This document shows, piece by piece, positions 16,298-25,092 of a stretch of DNA of 64,000 bases. The stretch is from assembly GCA_002842735.1 (NCBI GenBank), contig PHEB01000015.1:1-64000 (forward strand). Direction: 5' to 3'. Numbering within the stretch: position 1 is the first letter of the stretch; the number at the start of each line of letters is the position of its first letter. The position numbers and the translations under genes are program-made. Below the pieces are notes generated by a model. The model did not search any database and had not been told where the DNA came from. It worked only from the letters and a program-made list of their open reading frames with translations. This DNA is from Alphaproteobacteria bacterium HGW-Alphaproteobacteria-7. Lineage in GTDB: Bacteria > Pseudomonadota > Alphaproteobacteria > Sphingomonadales > Sphingomonadaceae.

Positions 16298-16723
16298 ATT
16301 CTCCTCCACATCATCGCGCGCGGGAAAATTGGTCGGTCGCCTGAGGGCGATCTGGTTGATCGTTATGCCAAACGCCTGACCTGGCCGGTCAAGCTGACCG
16401 AATGGCCCGATACCGGCGCGGGCAAGCTGGCCGATCCGCTTAACCCCTGCCGCACCGTGCTGCTCGACGAACGCGGCAAGGCGATGACGTCAGAGGATTT
16501 TGCCGCCTTGCTGGGCCGCTGGCGCGATGATGGCGTGCGCGAAACGCGGTTTATGCTGGGCGCGGCGGATGGCCATTCGGACGATGAGCGCGCATCTGCC
16601 GATCTGCTGCTCGCCTTTGGCCCTGCCACGTGGCCGCATCTGCTGGCGCGCGCGATGCTGATGGAGCAGCTTTACCGCGCCACCACCATCCTTGCCGGAC
16701 ACCCCTATCATCGGGCAGGATAG
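16298..16723 (+). CDS. rlmH: 23S rRNA (pseudouridine-1915-N3)-methyltransferase RlmH
   Basis: An approximately 141-residue SPOUT methyltransferase acting on helix 69 of 23S rRNA in 70S ribosomes. It has the family N-terminus L-L-H-I-I-A-R-G-K-I-G, the R-Y-x-K-R-L segment, the SAM-binding L-G-A-A-D-G-H knot region, and the C-terminal L-L-E/M-E-Q-L-Y-R-A-x-x-I ... P-Y-H-R. There is no ATG, GTG or TTG at the conserved start; the codon in that place is ATT (16298-16300), with GGGG eight bases ahead. The only ordinary starts in frame are TTGs at 16247 and 16259, inside the upstream hairpins. The true start is therefore open. Confidence 0.88.
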   Translation: MLLHIIARGKIGRSPEGDLVDRYAKRLTWPVKLTEWPDTGAGKLADPLNPCRTVLLDERGKAMTSEDFAALLGRWRDDGVRETRFMLGAADGHSDDERASADLLLAFGPATWPHLLARAMLMEQLYRATTILAGHPYHRAG

Positions 16724-16727
16724 GACA

Positions 16728-17969
16728 ATGAACCGTCCCGCGCTGCTTGCCCTGTGCACCGCCGCTGCCTGCGCCGCGCTGCTTGCGATGCTGCCAGCCA
16801 CCCGCGCGCAAACCGCCGTGCAGCTGATCGCGCCCGATGAGGCCGAAGCCGCGCTGACCCGCGCCACCCGCGAAAGCCGCCTTGCCGAAGCCCGCGCCGC
16901 GCGTCTTTCGCGTGAGGCCGAAGCCGCCACCGAAGCCGTGCAGCGCACCGCCACCGAAGCCGCCGCGCTCGCCGCGCGGATCCAGCAGGCCGAAGCCGAT
17001 ATCGAAGCCGCACGCGCGCGCTATTCGATCGCGCGGGCCGAGCGCGCCGATCTGACCGCGAGGCTGGCCGAAAAGCAGGAGCCGACCGCGCGCCTCACCG
17101 CTGCCTTGCAAACCGCAGCGCGCCGCCCTCTGGCACTGTCGGCGCTGCAACCGGGGTCGCTCAAAGACGTGGTCTATGTGCGCGCGGTGCTCGATAGCGC
17201 GGTGCCGCAGATCCGCGCCCGCACCGCCGCGCTGCGTAGTGAGCTTGATCGCGGGCGCGCATTGGAAGTGCAGGCGGCGCGCTCGCTCGATCAGTTGCGC
17301 AGCAGTGAAGGGATGCTGCGAGAACGCCGCCAAAGCCTCGCCGCGGTTGAAAACCAGCAACGCATCGCCTCACGCAGTGCACGCGGCGCGGCCCTGCGTG
17401 AGGCTGAGCGCGCGCTGGCGCTGGCCGAGGAAGCGCGCGATCTGGATGGATTGGTCGACAAGCTTGACGAAGTGGCGGCATTGCGGCGCGAACTTGCCGC
17501 GCTGCCGGGGCCGGTGCTGCGTCCGGCTGATCTCGCCGCGCCGCTCACCCCGGAAGCCTTGGCTGCGCCCAATAATGCGCCGTCTCCTGCCGCCAGCGCC
17601 CCACCGCCTGCGGATTTCCAGCTTCCGGTGCAGGGGCGCACATTGATCGGGTTTGGCGCAAAGCGCGACAGCGGCATCGCCAGCACCGGATTGACGCTGG
17701 CGCCGGCCTCGGGCGCGCAGGTGGTCGCGCCGGGACGCGGGCGGGTGGCCTTTGCCGGCGAATATCGCGGGTTCGGGCGAATCGTGATTATCGAACATGC
17801 TGGCGGCTGGACGAGCCTTGTCACCGGGCTTCAGCGGGTGAACGTGGCGGTGGGCGATAATGTCATCGGCGGCAGCCCGCTGGGCATGGCCGATGGCGCA
17901 GCGCAAGCTGTGACGATCGAATTGCGGCGTGACGGAGAACCCGTTAACCCATTGCAATTTCTTCTCTAA
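16728..17969 (+). CDS. EnvC-like murein hydrolase activator (degenerate M23 domain)
   Basis: A 413-residue periplasmic protein with a signal peptide (cleavage near T-R-A-Q, residue 27), a long Ala/Glu/Arg-rich coiled coil (about 35-250), a Pro/Ala linker, and a C-terminal LytM fold. The domain keeps the shape of an M23 peptidase (V-V-A-P-G-R-G-R-V-A-F-A-G and R-R-D-G-E-P-V-N-P) but lacks the zinc ligands: no H-x-x-x-D, and the H-x-H position reads T-I-E. It should therefore activate amidases at the division site like EnvC, not cut peptidoglycan itself. ATG at 16728 follows AGGA. ctpA lies 133 bp downstream. Confidence 0.9.
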   Translation: MNRPALLALCTAAACAALLAMLPATRAQTAVQLIAPDEAEAALTRATRESRLAEARAARLSREAEAATEAVQRTATEAAALAARIQQAEADIEAARARYSIARAERADLTARLAEKQEPTARLTAALQTAARRPLALSALQPGSLKDVVYVRAVLDSAVPQIRARTAALRSELDRGRALEVQAARSLDQLRSSEGMLRERRQSLAAVENQQRIASRSARGAALREAERALALAEEARDLDGLVDKLDEVAALRRELAALPGPVLRPADLAAPLTPEALAAPNNAPSPAASAPPPADFQLPVQGRTLIGFGAKRDSGIASTGLTLAPASGAQVVAPGRGRVAFAGEYRGFGRIVIIEHAGGWTSLVTGLQRVNVAVGDNVIGGSPLGMADGAAQAVTIELRRDGEPVNPLQFLL

Positions 17970-18102
17970 TCATCCGCGTCTCAACCTCACGCCGCGATTG
18001 TGTGCACCGCCGGGACAGGTTGCAATCGTCCGCACAGCTCTCATCTGGCGTTAAGCTCGGCAAACCTATACATTATCGCCATAAAGGAGCCTTGCACCCC
18101 AT

Positions 18103-19464
18103 ATGAAAATCGCCGCTCTCCTGCGCAGCGCCGCACTTGTCACCGCTGTTGCGCTGATTCCCGCCACCACCGCCACCATGGCGCAGGTCGATGGCCGCGC
18201 CGGGCCTGAATTCGCCAAGCTGTTCGCGGTGTTTCAACGGGTCAAGGCCAGCTATGTCGAGCCGGTTGAGGATGAGGTGCTGATCCGCGGCGCGATTGAT
18301 GGGATGCTGGCCGCGCTTGATCCGCATTCGGCCTATCTCGATGGCAGCGATCTCCAGCGGCTCGAAACCATGATTGACGGGGAGTATTCGGGCCTTGGCC
18401 TGTCGGTGATAATGGAGGATGGCGCGGTCAAGGTGATCTCGCCGTTTCGGGGCAGTCCGGCGGACAGCGCCGGGGTCAAGGCGGGCGATTTCATCACTCA
18501 TCTGGATGGCAGGCTGATTTACGGCGGAAATCTGGATGATGCGGTGGCGCAGATGCGCGGCCCTGCGGGATCGGCAATCCGGTTGACGATCTTCCGCCCC
18601 GGCCGTGATGAGCCGCTGGAGGTGGATGTAACGCGCGGCGTGATCGCGCTGGAACCGGTCACGCATGAAGTCGCCGCCGGGAATATCGGCGTGATCAGCG
18701 TCAATGAATTTTCCGCCAATGTCGGTGCGGATGTGTTCGCGGCGTGGCAGGAAATTCTGAAAAAGGCCCCCGGCGGGCGGGTCAACGGTCTGGTGCTCGA
18801 TCTGCGCAACAACCCGGGCGGCAGCCTGGATGAATCGGTGGCGCTGTCCGACCTGTTCCTGTCCTCGGGCCGGATCGTCAGCCAGCGCGGGCGCGCGCGC
18901 GGTGAAACGATGCTGTATGATGCCGAAACCGTCTATCCCGGCGATATGGCCGAAGGCGTGCCGATGATCGTGCTGATCAATGCCGGGTCGGCATCGGCAT
19001 CGGAAATTGTCGCGGGCGCGTTGCAGGATCACCGCCGCGCGCTGATCATGGGCGAACGCAGTTTTGGCAAGGGATCGGTGCAATCGCTGCTGCCGCTCGG
19101 AAAGGATGCGGCCTTGAAGCTGACCACCGCGCGCTATTTCACCCCGGCGGGAAAATCGGTGCAGGAAGGCGGGATCAAGCCCGATATCGCGGTGCCGCAG
19201 TTGTCCGATCCCGACATGGCCTTGCGGGCCAAATACCAGACCCGCGAAAGCGACCTGCGTGGGCACCTGATCAACGAACTCGGCATCAAGGATGAAGAGC
19301 TGGAGGCGGACAAGATCTCCGATCCCCGCTTCAAGCTGACCGCCGCCGAGCTGGAGGAGCAGGGGGTTAAGGATTTCCAGCTGCATTACGCCATGGAAAC
19401 CCTGCGCCGCACTACACAGAGCACGGTGGCACTGCGTCCCGCCCCGCGCGCGGCCAAGCCTTAA
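18103..19464 (+). CDS. ctpA: S41 family carboxyl-terminal processing peptidase
   Basis: A 453-residue periplasmic protease: signal peptide (cleavage near M-A-Q, residue 28), N-terminal helical segment with D-P-H-S-A-Y-L, PDZ domain (about 85-165), and the S41 core. The catalytic Ser lies in N-A-G-S-A-S-A-S-E-I and the Lys in F-G-K-G-S-V-Q, the Ser-Lys dyad of CtpA/Prc. It trims C-terminal tails of periplasmic proteins and often controls cell-wall hydrolases, which suits its place behind the EnvC-like gene. AAGGAG at 18084-18089 is 13 bases from the ATG, farther than usual. Confidence 0.94.
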   Translation: MKIAALLRSAALVTAVALIPATTATMAQVDGRAGPEFAKLFAVFQRVKASYVEPVEDEVLIRGAIDGMLAALDPHSAYLDGSDLQRLETMIDGEYSGLGLSVIMEDGAVKVISPFRGSPADSAGVKAGDFITHLDGRLIYGGNLDDAVAQMRGPAGSAIRLTIFRPGRDEPLEVDVTRGVIALEPVTHEVAAGNIGVISVNEFSANVGADVFAAWQEILKKAPGGRVNGLVLDLRNNPGGSLDESVALSDLFLSSGRIVSQRGRARGETMLYDAETVYPGDMAEGVPMIVLINAGSASASEIVAGALQDHRRALIMGERSFGKGSVQSLLPLGKDAALKLTTARYFTPAGKSVQEGGIKPDIAVPQLSDPDMALRAKYQTRESDLRGHLINELGIKDEELEADKISDPRFKLTAAELEEQGVKDFQLHYAMETLRRTTQSTVALRPAPRAAKP

Positions 19465-19474
19465 GGCCAACGGT

Positions 19475-19951
19475 ATGAACAATCTGGACAGGGCAAGGTT
19501 GCTCGCCTTGGCGTTGCCCGCGGCATTGCTGGGCGGAGCCTATATCGCGCAATATGGGTTCGGCCTTCCGCCGTGTGAGATGTGCTGGTGGCAGCGCTAT
19601 CCGCATTTCGCGGCGCTTGGCATTGGCGCGCTCGCCTTCTTTTTGAAGCCGCCGCAGGTCTGGGCTGCGCTGGCGGGGCTGGCGATCATCACGTCGGGGT
19701 TGATCGGGGGCTTCCACGCCGGGGTCGAATATGGCTGGTGGGCCGGGATCACCGGCTGTTCCACCCTGCCTTCGGGGATCGACGTGATGAACCCCGCCGC
19801 CGCCCCGCTGATCCGCTGCGATGTTGCGCCGTGGACGTTGTGGGGCATTTCGCTGGCGGGGTATAACTTCCTGATTTCCTGCATCGGCGGTGCGGCTATT
19901 GTGGCGCTGTCTGCGTATCCTAAGGCAGACGCAGGCGAAGGGAACGGATGA
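19475..19951 (+). CDS. Disulfide bond formation protein B (DsbB family)
   Basis: A 158-residue inner-membrane protein with four predicted helices. The first periplasmic loop carries C-E-M-C-W-W-Q-R (Cys34 and Cys37), the quinone-reactive pair that is the hallmark of DsbB. A second Cys pair is formed by the Cys of T-G-C-S and that of R-C-D-V in the other loop. It should reoxidise DsbA and pass electrons to ubiquinone. The gene overlaps the coq7 start by four bases (ATGA), a sensible pairing because Coq7 makes the ubiquinone it uses. Confidence 0.9.
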   Translation: MNNLDRARLLALALPAALLGGAYIAQYGFGLPPCEMCWWQRYPHFAALGIGALAFFLKPPQVWAALAGLAIITSGLIGGFHAGVEYGWWAGITGCSTLPSGIDVMNPAAAPLIRCDVAPWTLWGISLAGYNFLISCIGGAAIVALSAYPKADAGEGNG

Positions 19952-20472
19952 TGGACAGGCAAGAACTCCACCGCATGATCCGGGTCGATCAGGCCGGTGA
20001 ATTCGGCGCGACCCGGATTTATGAAGGCCAATTGGCGGTGATGGGTGATCGCGGGCCGCATTCCGCGCAAATCCGCCACATGGCCGAACAGGAACGCGAA
20101 CACCGCGCCAAATTCGATGCGCTGCTGGCAGGGCGCGGTGTGCGGCCGACGGCGCTGCATCCGTTCTGGTCGGCGGCGGGTTATGCGCTGGGCGCTGGCA
20201 CGGCGCTGCTCGGCCCCGAAGCGGCGATGGCCTGCACGGCGGCGATCGAAACCGAGATCGACAAGCATTACAGCGAACAGCTCGACAAGCTGGAGGCGAG
20301 CGGGGCTGATCCTGAACTGGCAGACATGATCACCGCCTTCCGCGAGGATGAACGCGAACACCGCGACGCCGCGCTGGCGAGCGGCGCCGAACGCGCGCCC
20401 GCCTATCCATTGCTGGCAGGCGCAATCCGGCTGGGCTGCCGCATCGCCATCAAGGTGAGCGAGCGGGTTTAA
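19948..20472 (+). CDS. coq7: Demethoxyubiquinone hydroxylase, Coq7 family
   Basis: A 174-residue diiron hydroxylase that performs the C6 hydroxylation of demethoxyubiquinone. The iron ligands are visible: E in D-Q-A-G-E-F-G-A, E-x-x-H in M-A-E-Q-E-R-E-H, E in A-I-E-T-E-I-D-K-H-Y, and E-x-x-H in R-E-D-E-R-E-H-R-D. It sits on the membrane through hydrophobic helices. It overlaps the dsbB stop (ATGA) and converges on the next gene, whose stop lies 13 bp away. Confidence 0.93.
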   Translation: MMDRQELHRMIRVDQAGEFGATRIYEGQLAVMGDRGPHSAQIRHMAEQEREHRAKFDALLAGRGVRPTALHPFWSAAGYALGAGTALLGPEAAMACTAAIETEIDKHYSEQLDKLEASGADPELADMITAFREDEREHRDAALASGAERAPAYPLLAGAIRLGCRIAIKVSERV

Positions 20473-20485
20473 CCGTCAGGACCGC

Positions 20486-21514
20486 TCAATCAAAATCGGC
20501 TGGCCGCCGCCGGCCAACCGGCTTCCATGGCTGGCCCATCAGGCTCTCGAATCTGTCGCGCAGCGCCCAAACCCAACCAATCCGCCGTTCGGCAAGGCCC
20601 GGCAGGCTTAACAGGTCACCGCCAAGCCACGGCAGAAACGGGTTGCGGCGGGCATAAGACCAGATTTCCACGCGTTCCCCGCCAACCAGTGATGGTGCCC
20701 GCGCATGAAACCCGACCGTATCGGCAACCACTAGAGTGTTCGCGGCAACCGCCATCTTTTCCAGCGGCGGCAAGTGCATCACCTCAAGCTCATGCTCGGT
20801 GATCCGCGGTGATCCGCGCGCCGACAGCCGGTCAATCGCGTGCGGATCGGCAAGGCTGCGGTTATATTCCCAGGTCAGCCGTTCAGGCGTGAAACGGTGC
20901 GATCCGCGAACATAGGCGAAGGGCCCATCCTCAAGTGTAACAGGATTGAGAAACAACCACGATTTCAGCGACGCGTGGAAGCTATCGGCATGCATCGTTT
21001 CCTGGGGGTCAGTTCCGCCATCACCAATCTTGCTGACAATGGTCTGGATATAATGGAGCGGGGTGGTGCGATAGCTGGCGGCATAATGTTGCAGTGCCTT
21101 GATATCAGAGCGGTCAAGCAACCGCCGCAGCGCCGGGATCGCCTGCAGCATGGCCGGATCAATCGCCATGCGCCGGGTAATCGCATCGCCCTGCTGCATT
21201 TCGCGCGCATCGCCCACGTAACCCATTATCGCGTCGCGAAGGGCGGCGAACTCGTCATTCGGGATGATGTTAGGGATGGCGACGAAGCCATCGCGGTCAA
21301 ATGCTTCACGCCAGTCAGCCCGAACCGCCTTTGCCAGCCGCCTGCGGCGCCACAGGCACATCGCGTTGGCAATCCGGACGCGGGCCACGTGCAGGCCGCG
21401 CCGGTTCAGGGTGTGAGAGCCGATCAACGGATTGTCGAGGAAGCTTTTGGCCCCCGTCGCCAGTTGCACCAGCCAGACCGGGGCCATCAGGATTTTGACA
21501 AAACTGCTTGCCAT
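20486..21514 (-). CDS. Phytanoyl-CoA dioxygenase family protein
   Basis: A 342-residue Fe(II)/2-oxoglutarate oxygenase of the PhyH family. The metal triad appears as H-A-D in E-T-M-H-A-D-S-F-H and the distal His in V-G-F-H-A-R. A GGAAGG ribosome site seven bases before the ATG at 21514 decides the start. The N-terminal 45 residues are helical and hydrophobic enough to touch the membrane. The substrate is unknown: relatives hydroxylate lipids, amino acids or secondary metabolites. It lies at the border of the capsule locus, but I see no link beyond position. Confidence 0.85.
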   Translation of the reverse strand: MASSFVKILMAPVWLVQLATGAKSFLDNPLIGSHTLNRRGLHVARVRIANAMCLWRRRRLAKAVRADWREAFDRDGFVAIPNIIPNDEFAALRDAIMGYVGDAREMQQGDAITRRMAIDPAMLQAIPALRRLLDRSDIKALQHYAASYRTTPLHYIQTIVSKIGDGGTDPQETMHADSFHASLKSWLFLNPVTLEDGPFAYVRGSHRFTPERLTWEYNRSLADPHAIDRLSARGSPRITEHELEVMHLPPLEKMAVAANTLVVADTVGFHARAPSLVGGERVEIWSYARRNPFLPWLGGDLLSLPGLAERRIGWVWALRDRFESLMGQPWKPVGRRRPADFD

Positions 21515-21854
21515 GTGTCGACCTTCCTTGCCGCTTTGCTTGCGGTTCGCGATGGGACGATTAGCAGCCCTGCCAGCCAATTGAACCTTTTTCCAACTGC
21601 CGGAGCCGTGCCGGCCCAATCGCATTGTTGCAGTTCGGCAAGGCGATTGCGCGCCAGAGCCTGCGGATTTCCACGCAGGGACAGCGACAGTTCAGCTTTA
21701 GCTGGGTATGCGCTTAAGCTATAGCATGGTAGTCAATGCGGGCTGGACAATTGCTTTGGAACACGGGCATTGCAAAGTCGGCAGCCAGATTTTGATCGAC
21801 GCGGTCCCGCTTGGCGACTTGGCAACACAAATCAGACACGAAAGAACCGGCCGA
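21515..21854. other. Intergenic region between divergent genes, no gene seen
   Basis: This 340-bp gap separates the divergent phytanoyl-CoA dioxygenase and secreted-protein genes and must hold both promoters. I see no reading frame with a recognisable product and no strong terminator. A short hairpin (CAGC-TTTA-GCTG) lies near 21690-21702. No promoter matches the consensus well enough to call. Confidence 0.6.
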
Positions 21855-22436
21855 ATGAAGCTCCTCTTGATCCCCACCCTGTCGGCAATTGCCGTTCTGG
21901 CGGTCACTGCCGCACCGGCTGCCGCGCAAAGCGCGGATGAAAAGATCAACATGGTGATTGCCTATGACGAATCGGAATGCCCGGTCGCCAAGGAAGGCGA
22001 GTTGGTGATCTGCGAAATTCTGGTCGAGGCCGAACGTTACCGCATCCCGTCGAACCTGCGTTACAGCGATTCGCCCCAAAATGTCGCGTGGGCGCAGCGG
22101 GTCGAGGAGATCAAATATGTCGGCGATTTCGGCACGATGAGCTGCAGCCCGGCGGGTGCCGGCGGCTTTACCGGCTGCAATCAGAAGTTCATCGAAGCCG
22201 CCTACAAAGATCGCGCCGAAAGCGAAAACGTGCGCTTCGGCCAGTTGATCGAGCAAGCGCGGGCCGCGCGCCTTGCCACCATTTATACCGATGCCGCCGC
22301 CGAACAGGAGCGGGTCGAGATGATCGAGCGTGAATATATGGAGCGGCTTGAACGCGAACGTGATGCGGAAGACGGAGTCGAAGCCGCGCCGCCGCCGCCG
22401 GGGCAACCCGCGCCTGAGAGCGATCAGCCGCAATAA
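21855..22436 (+). CDS. Secreted hypothetical protein with Cys pairs and Pro-rich tail
   Basis: A 193-residue exported protein: signal peptide ending A-A-A-Q near residue 25, then a domain with Cys residues at S-E-C-P, V-I-C-E, M-S-C-S and G-C-N-Q that could form two disulfides, a charged helix (Q-E-R-V-E-M-I-E-R-E-Y-M-E-R-L) and a Pro/Glu tail. The ATG at 21855 starts right at the signal peptide, so the longer frame from 21708 is not used. It resembles uncharacterised Sphingomonadales proteins as far as I can tell; no function is assigned. Confidence 0.72.
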   Translation: MKLLLIPTLSAIAVLAVTAAPAAAQSADEKINMVIAYDESECPVAKEGELVICEILVEAERYRIPSNLRYSDSPQNVAWAQRVEEIKYVGDFGTMSCSPAGAGGFTGCNQKFIEAAYKDRAESENVRFGQLIEQARAARLATIYTDAAAEQERVEMIEREYMERLERERDAEDGVEAAPPPPGQPAPESDQPQ

Positions 22437-22445
22437 CGTGTCTAT

Positions 22446-23457
22446 TCAGACCTGATAATAATCGCGGTACCACGTTACGAACCGTCTGATCCCCTCGTGA
22501 AAATCGGTCTGCGGCGCATAGCCGGTAAGCGATTTCAGCAAGCTCGCATCGGCCCAGGTTGCAGGCACATCGCCTTGCTGCATCGGCAGATAATTGCGCA
22601 CCGCTGCGCGCCCGCATTCAGCCTCGATCGCGGTGATGAAATCCATCAGCCGCACTTTGTCGCCATTGCCGATATTGACCACCCGGAACGGGGCCGCGGG
22701 GGAAAGGCTGTCACCCGGCGCGATATCCTCGGGCGTTTCGGGGCGCACCGGGGGCGTATCCACCAGCAACCTTATGCCGCGCACCAGATCGCTGACATAG
22801 GTGAAATCGCGGAACATATCGCCATTATTGTAGATATCGATCGGGGTGCCTTCGAGGATCCCCTTGGTGAATTTGAACAGCGCCATATCGGGCCGCCCCC
22901 ACGGGCCATAGACGGTGAAAAACCGGAACATCGTGGTCGGCAGGTTCCACAGATGGGCATAGGAATGCGCCATCGCCTCGTTCGCCTTCTTGGTCGCGGC
23001 ATAAAGCGTCAACGGGGTGTCGCATTTCTGCATTTCGGTGAACGGCATTTCGGTGTTTGCGCCATAAGCCGAACTGGTCGAGGCCATCAGCAGGTGATCC
23101 ACCGCCAGTTCGCGCGCGCATTCCATCACGTTGAAGGTGCCGATCAGGTTCGCCTCAATATAGGCGCGCGGGTTTTCGGCTGTATCGCACCCCCGCCTGC
23201 GCGGCGAGGTGGACGATCACGTCGGGCCGTTCCGCCAGTGCCAGCGCGTGCAAGGCGTCGAAATCTTCGAGCATGGCTTCGGCCGCGCTGAAATGCGGGT
23301 GTTGCAGCAACATCTGGTGACGCCGCTGCTTGATCCGCACATCGTAATAATCGGTCATCCCGTCAAAGCCGACCACGCGGAAACCTTCATCGAGCAGCAG
23401 CTGCGAGAGGTGATAGCCGATGAACCCGGCCGATCCGGTGACGAGAATGGTGCGCAT
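22446..23457 (-). pseudogene. UDP-glucuronate 4-epimerase-like gene broken by a frameshift
   Basis: The first 100 codons from 23457 encode a Rossmann N-terminus ([11 protein letters not shown]) up to [11 protein letters not shown], then run into a stop. One base out of frame, the text continues as [14 protein letters not shown] and then S-S-A-Y-G-A-N-T and Y-A-A-T-K-K to 22446. The break is at about 23178: a single extra base, or two missing bases in the codon after R-Y-S. Total length (about 337 codons) and both halves fit an extended SDR that converts UDP-glucuronate to UDP-galacturonate, a likely capsule precursor. Either the gene is inactive, or the sequence has an error here. Confidence 0.85.
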
Positions 23458-23617
23458 GAATTATCCTTCAACCGGATTTGGTGAATGGGTTGGGCAATAG
23501 CATTTGGCAGCAACACCGAATCCGTTGTGCCCACAAGCCAAAGCTTAAAAAATCGTCCTTTTGACCCATGTCGACGCACAATCGACAGAATTGGTTGGCG
23601 TCGCGCGGACTTCGGAA

Positions 23618-24898
23618 TCAGTCCGGCGACAGCCCGCGCCCATCAAACCGGGCAACGGCGTGCGCAACCACCTTGTCCAGCGCCTCACCGGAGAAAAAGC
23701 CCCCCGGGATCAGGCAGTGATCAATCAGCACCCGGCGAAAGGCAGCGAAGGTTTCGCCATCGGGCGGGGTAGCCTCAGTCCAGAAATGGTCGAGCCCGTT
23801 CTGGCAGGTGAGGTCAGGCAAGTCGTAAATCGCCGTGCCCAGCACCACCACCGGAACGCCCATGGCGAGCGCCAAGGTTCCGCTGGTGCTGTTGATCGTG
23901 GCCATCCCCAGCGCGCGTTCGGAAATCGTTTCGATATCACCCCACGCCAAGTAATCTACCCGATCGGCAACCCCGAATCGCTCGGCAAGGTCGCTGGTTT
24001 CAAGCTCCCAGTTGCGCACTCCGTTATCGAGGGGGTGCTCTTTCACCACCAATCGGGTATGGGTTGGCGCGTGTTTGGCAAAGGATTCGAGCACGACTTT
24101 CAGCGCCTCCTTGACCCCGGCGAATGGGGAATGGAGGCGGATCTGTGCGTCTGAATCGAGCTGCAATGGAAACAGGAAATAGGCCTCATCCCGATCCAGC
24201 AGGCGCGCAATCAAGGCTGCGGCCTGTTCGCGCCGTTCTTTGCTGCGGCTGAGCTTGCGCGCCCAGCCCATGCCCTCGACCAGCGGATGCCACGGACGGT
24301 GGGTGTGCCAGCCCGGATAACGCCAGCGGGTCAGCACATCGGCAACGTTGTAAAAAAACCCCTCGCTGGCGCGCCTGCGAAAAGAAGACGGCACCTTCCG
24401 GTGTTCAGGCGCAGGTGGCAGTGCGGCGGCGCGGTCGCGGTAAAATTGCGGGTCACGCGGCAGTGAACTGTGGCCGTTGACCCCGCCGAGCTCCATCGTC
24501 ACCCAGTCAGGCCGGACATAGCCTTCCTCGAACACCCAGGCAGACACACCGTGTTCCCTGCAGACCTTGAGTGCGGCAATATGGTGATCGCGGCAGTCGC
24601 CAAACAGCATGACATCGGTGATCTGGTGGCGTGCCAGCAGATCGGCGAAAGCATCAGGCCATTCGGCAAGGGTTCCGCGATAGTCGATCCCGTTCGGCAG
24701 CCGCCAGTAGGCCCGGTCACCGCCGTTGAAATTGACCTTGAACACCGTGTGCCCGGCCTTGCGCAGACCTTGCCCAAGCTGACGGAAGAACGGGCCCATC
24801 AAGCCTTGAAGCAGCATCACACGGCGCGGAGTTCCCGCAGATGCGGGGCGATGTGCCGAAAGCGGATCGGGTTCAGCAGCCATTACCAGATCGAACAC
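23618..24898 (-). CDS. kpsS: Capsule Kdo-linker glycosyltransferase KpsS
   Basis: A 426-residue protein of the KpsS (capsule synthesis/LipB) family. KpsS adds the first beta-Kdo to lyso-phosphatidylglycerol at the inner face of the cytoplasmic membrane, starting the linker of ABC-exported capsules. Family text includes L-L-Q-G-L-M-G-P-F-F near the N-terminus, F-E-E-G-Y-V-R-P-D-W, F-P-L-Q-L-D-S-D-A-Q-I, V-V-K-E-H-P-L-D and I-N-S-T-S-G-T-L-A-L-A. The frame starts with GTG at 24898; an ATG lies five codons in. It is the first gene of the Kdo-linker group and is unlinked in strand from kpsC. Confidence 0.92.
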   Translation of the reverse strand: MFDLVMAAEPDPLSAHRPASAGTPRRVMLLQGLMGPFFRQLGQGLRKAGHTVFKVNFNGGDRAYWRLPNGIDYRGTLAEWPDAFADLLARHQITDVMLFGDCRDHHIAALKVCREHGVSAWVFEEGYVRPDWVTMELGGVNGHSSLPRDPQFYRDRAAALPPAPEHRKVPSSFRRRASEGFFYNVADVLTRWRYPGWHTHRPWHPLVEGMGWARKLSRSKERREQAAALIARLLDRDEAYFLFPLQLDSDAQIRLHSPFAGVKEALKVVLESFAKHAPTHTRLVVKEHPLDNGVRNWELETSDLAERFGVADRVDYLAWGDIETISERALGMATINSTSGTLALAMGVPVVVLGTAIYDLPDLTCQNGLDHFWTEATPPDGETFAAFRRVLIDHCLIPGGFFSGEALDKVVAHAVARFDGRGLSPD

Positions 24899-25092
24899 CT
24901 TGCTGGAAACAAACGGGAAACGCGCTCGCCTGTAGTCGTCTTCCTTAGACTTTGTCGACGACCGGCCATCAATTTGTTTTTACTTTCCCGAACTTTTTCA
25001 TGATAGCCGCCACCGATAGGATGCCACAAGCATGATCGCTCGCGCACAAAAATTTTATGCATTGCGCAGTGCCGACGCGCGGATTCTTGTCG

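Noticed and set aside
18073-19482. 469-codon minus-strand frame opposite ctpA
   Set aside because: It covers the S41 protease exactly in antisense and shows no signal peptide or motif.
20805-20830. Short direct repeat GGTGATCCGC in tandem
   Set aside because: It lies within the phytanoyl-CoA dioxygenase coding sequence, in frame, and is explained by codon repetition.
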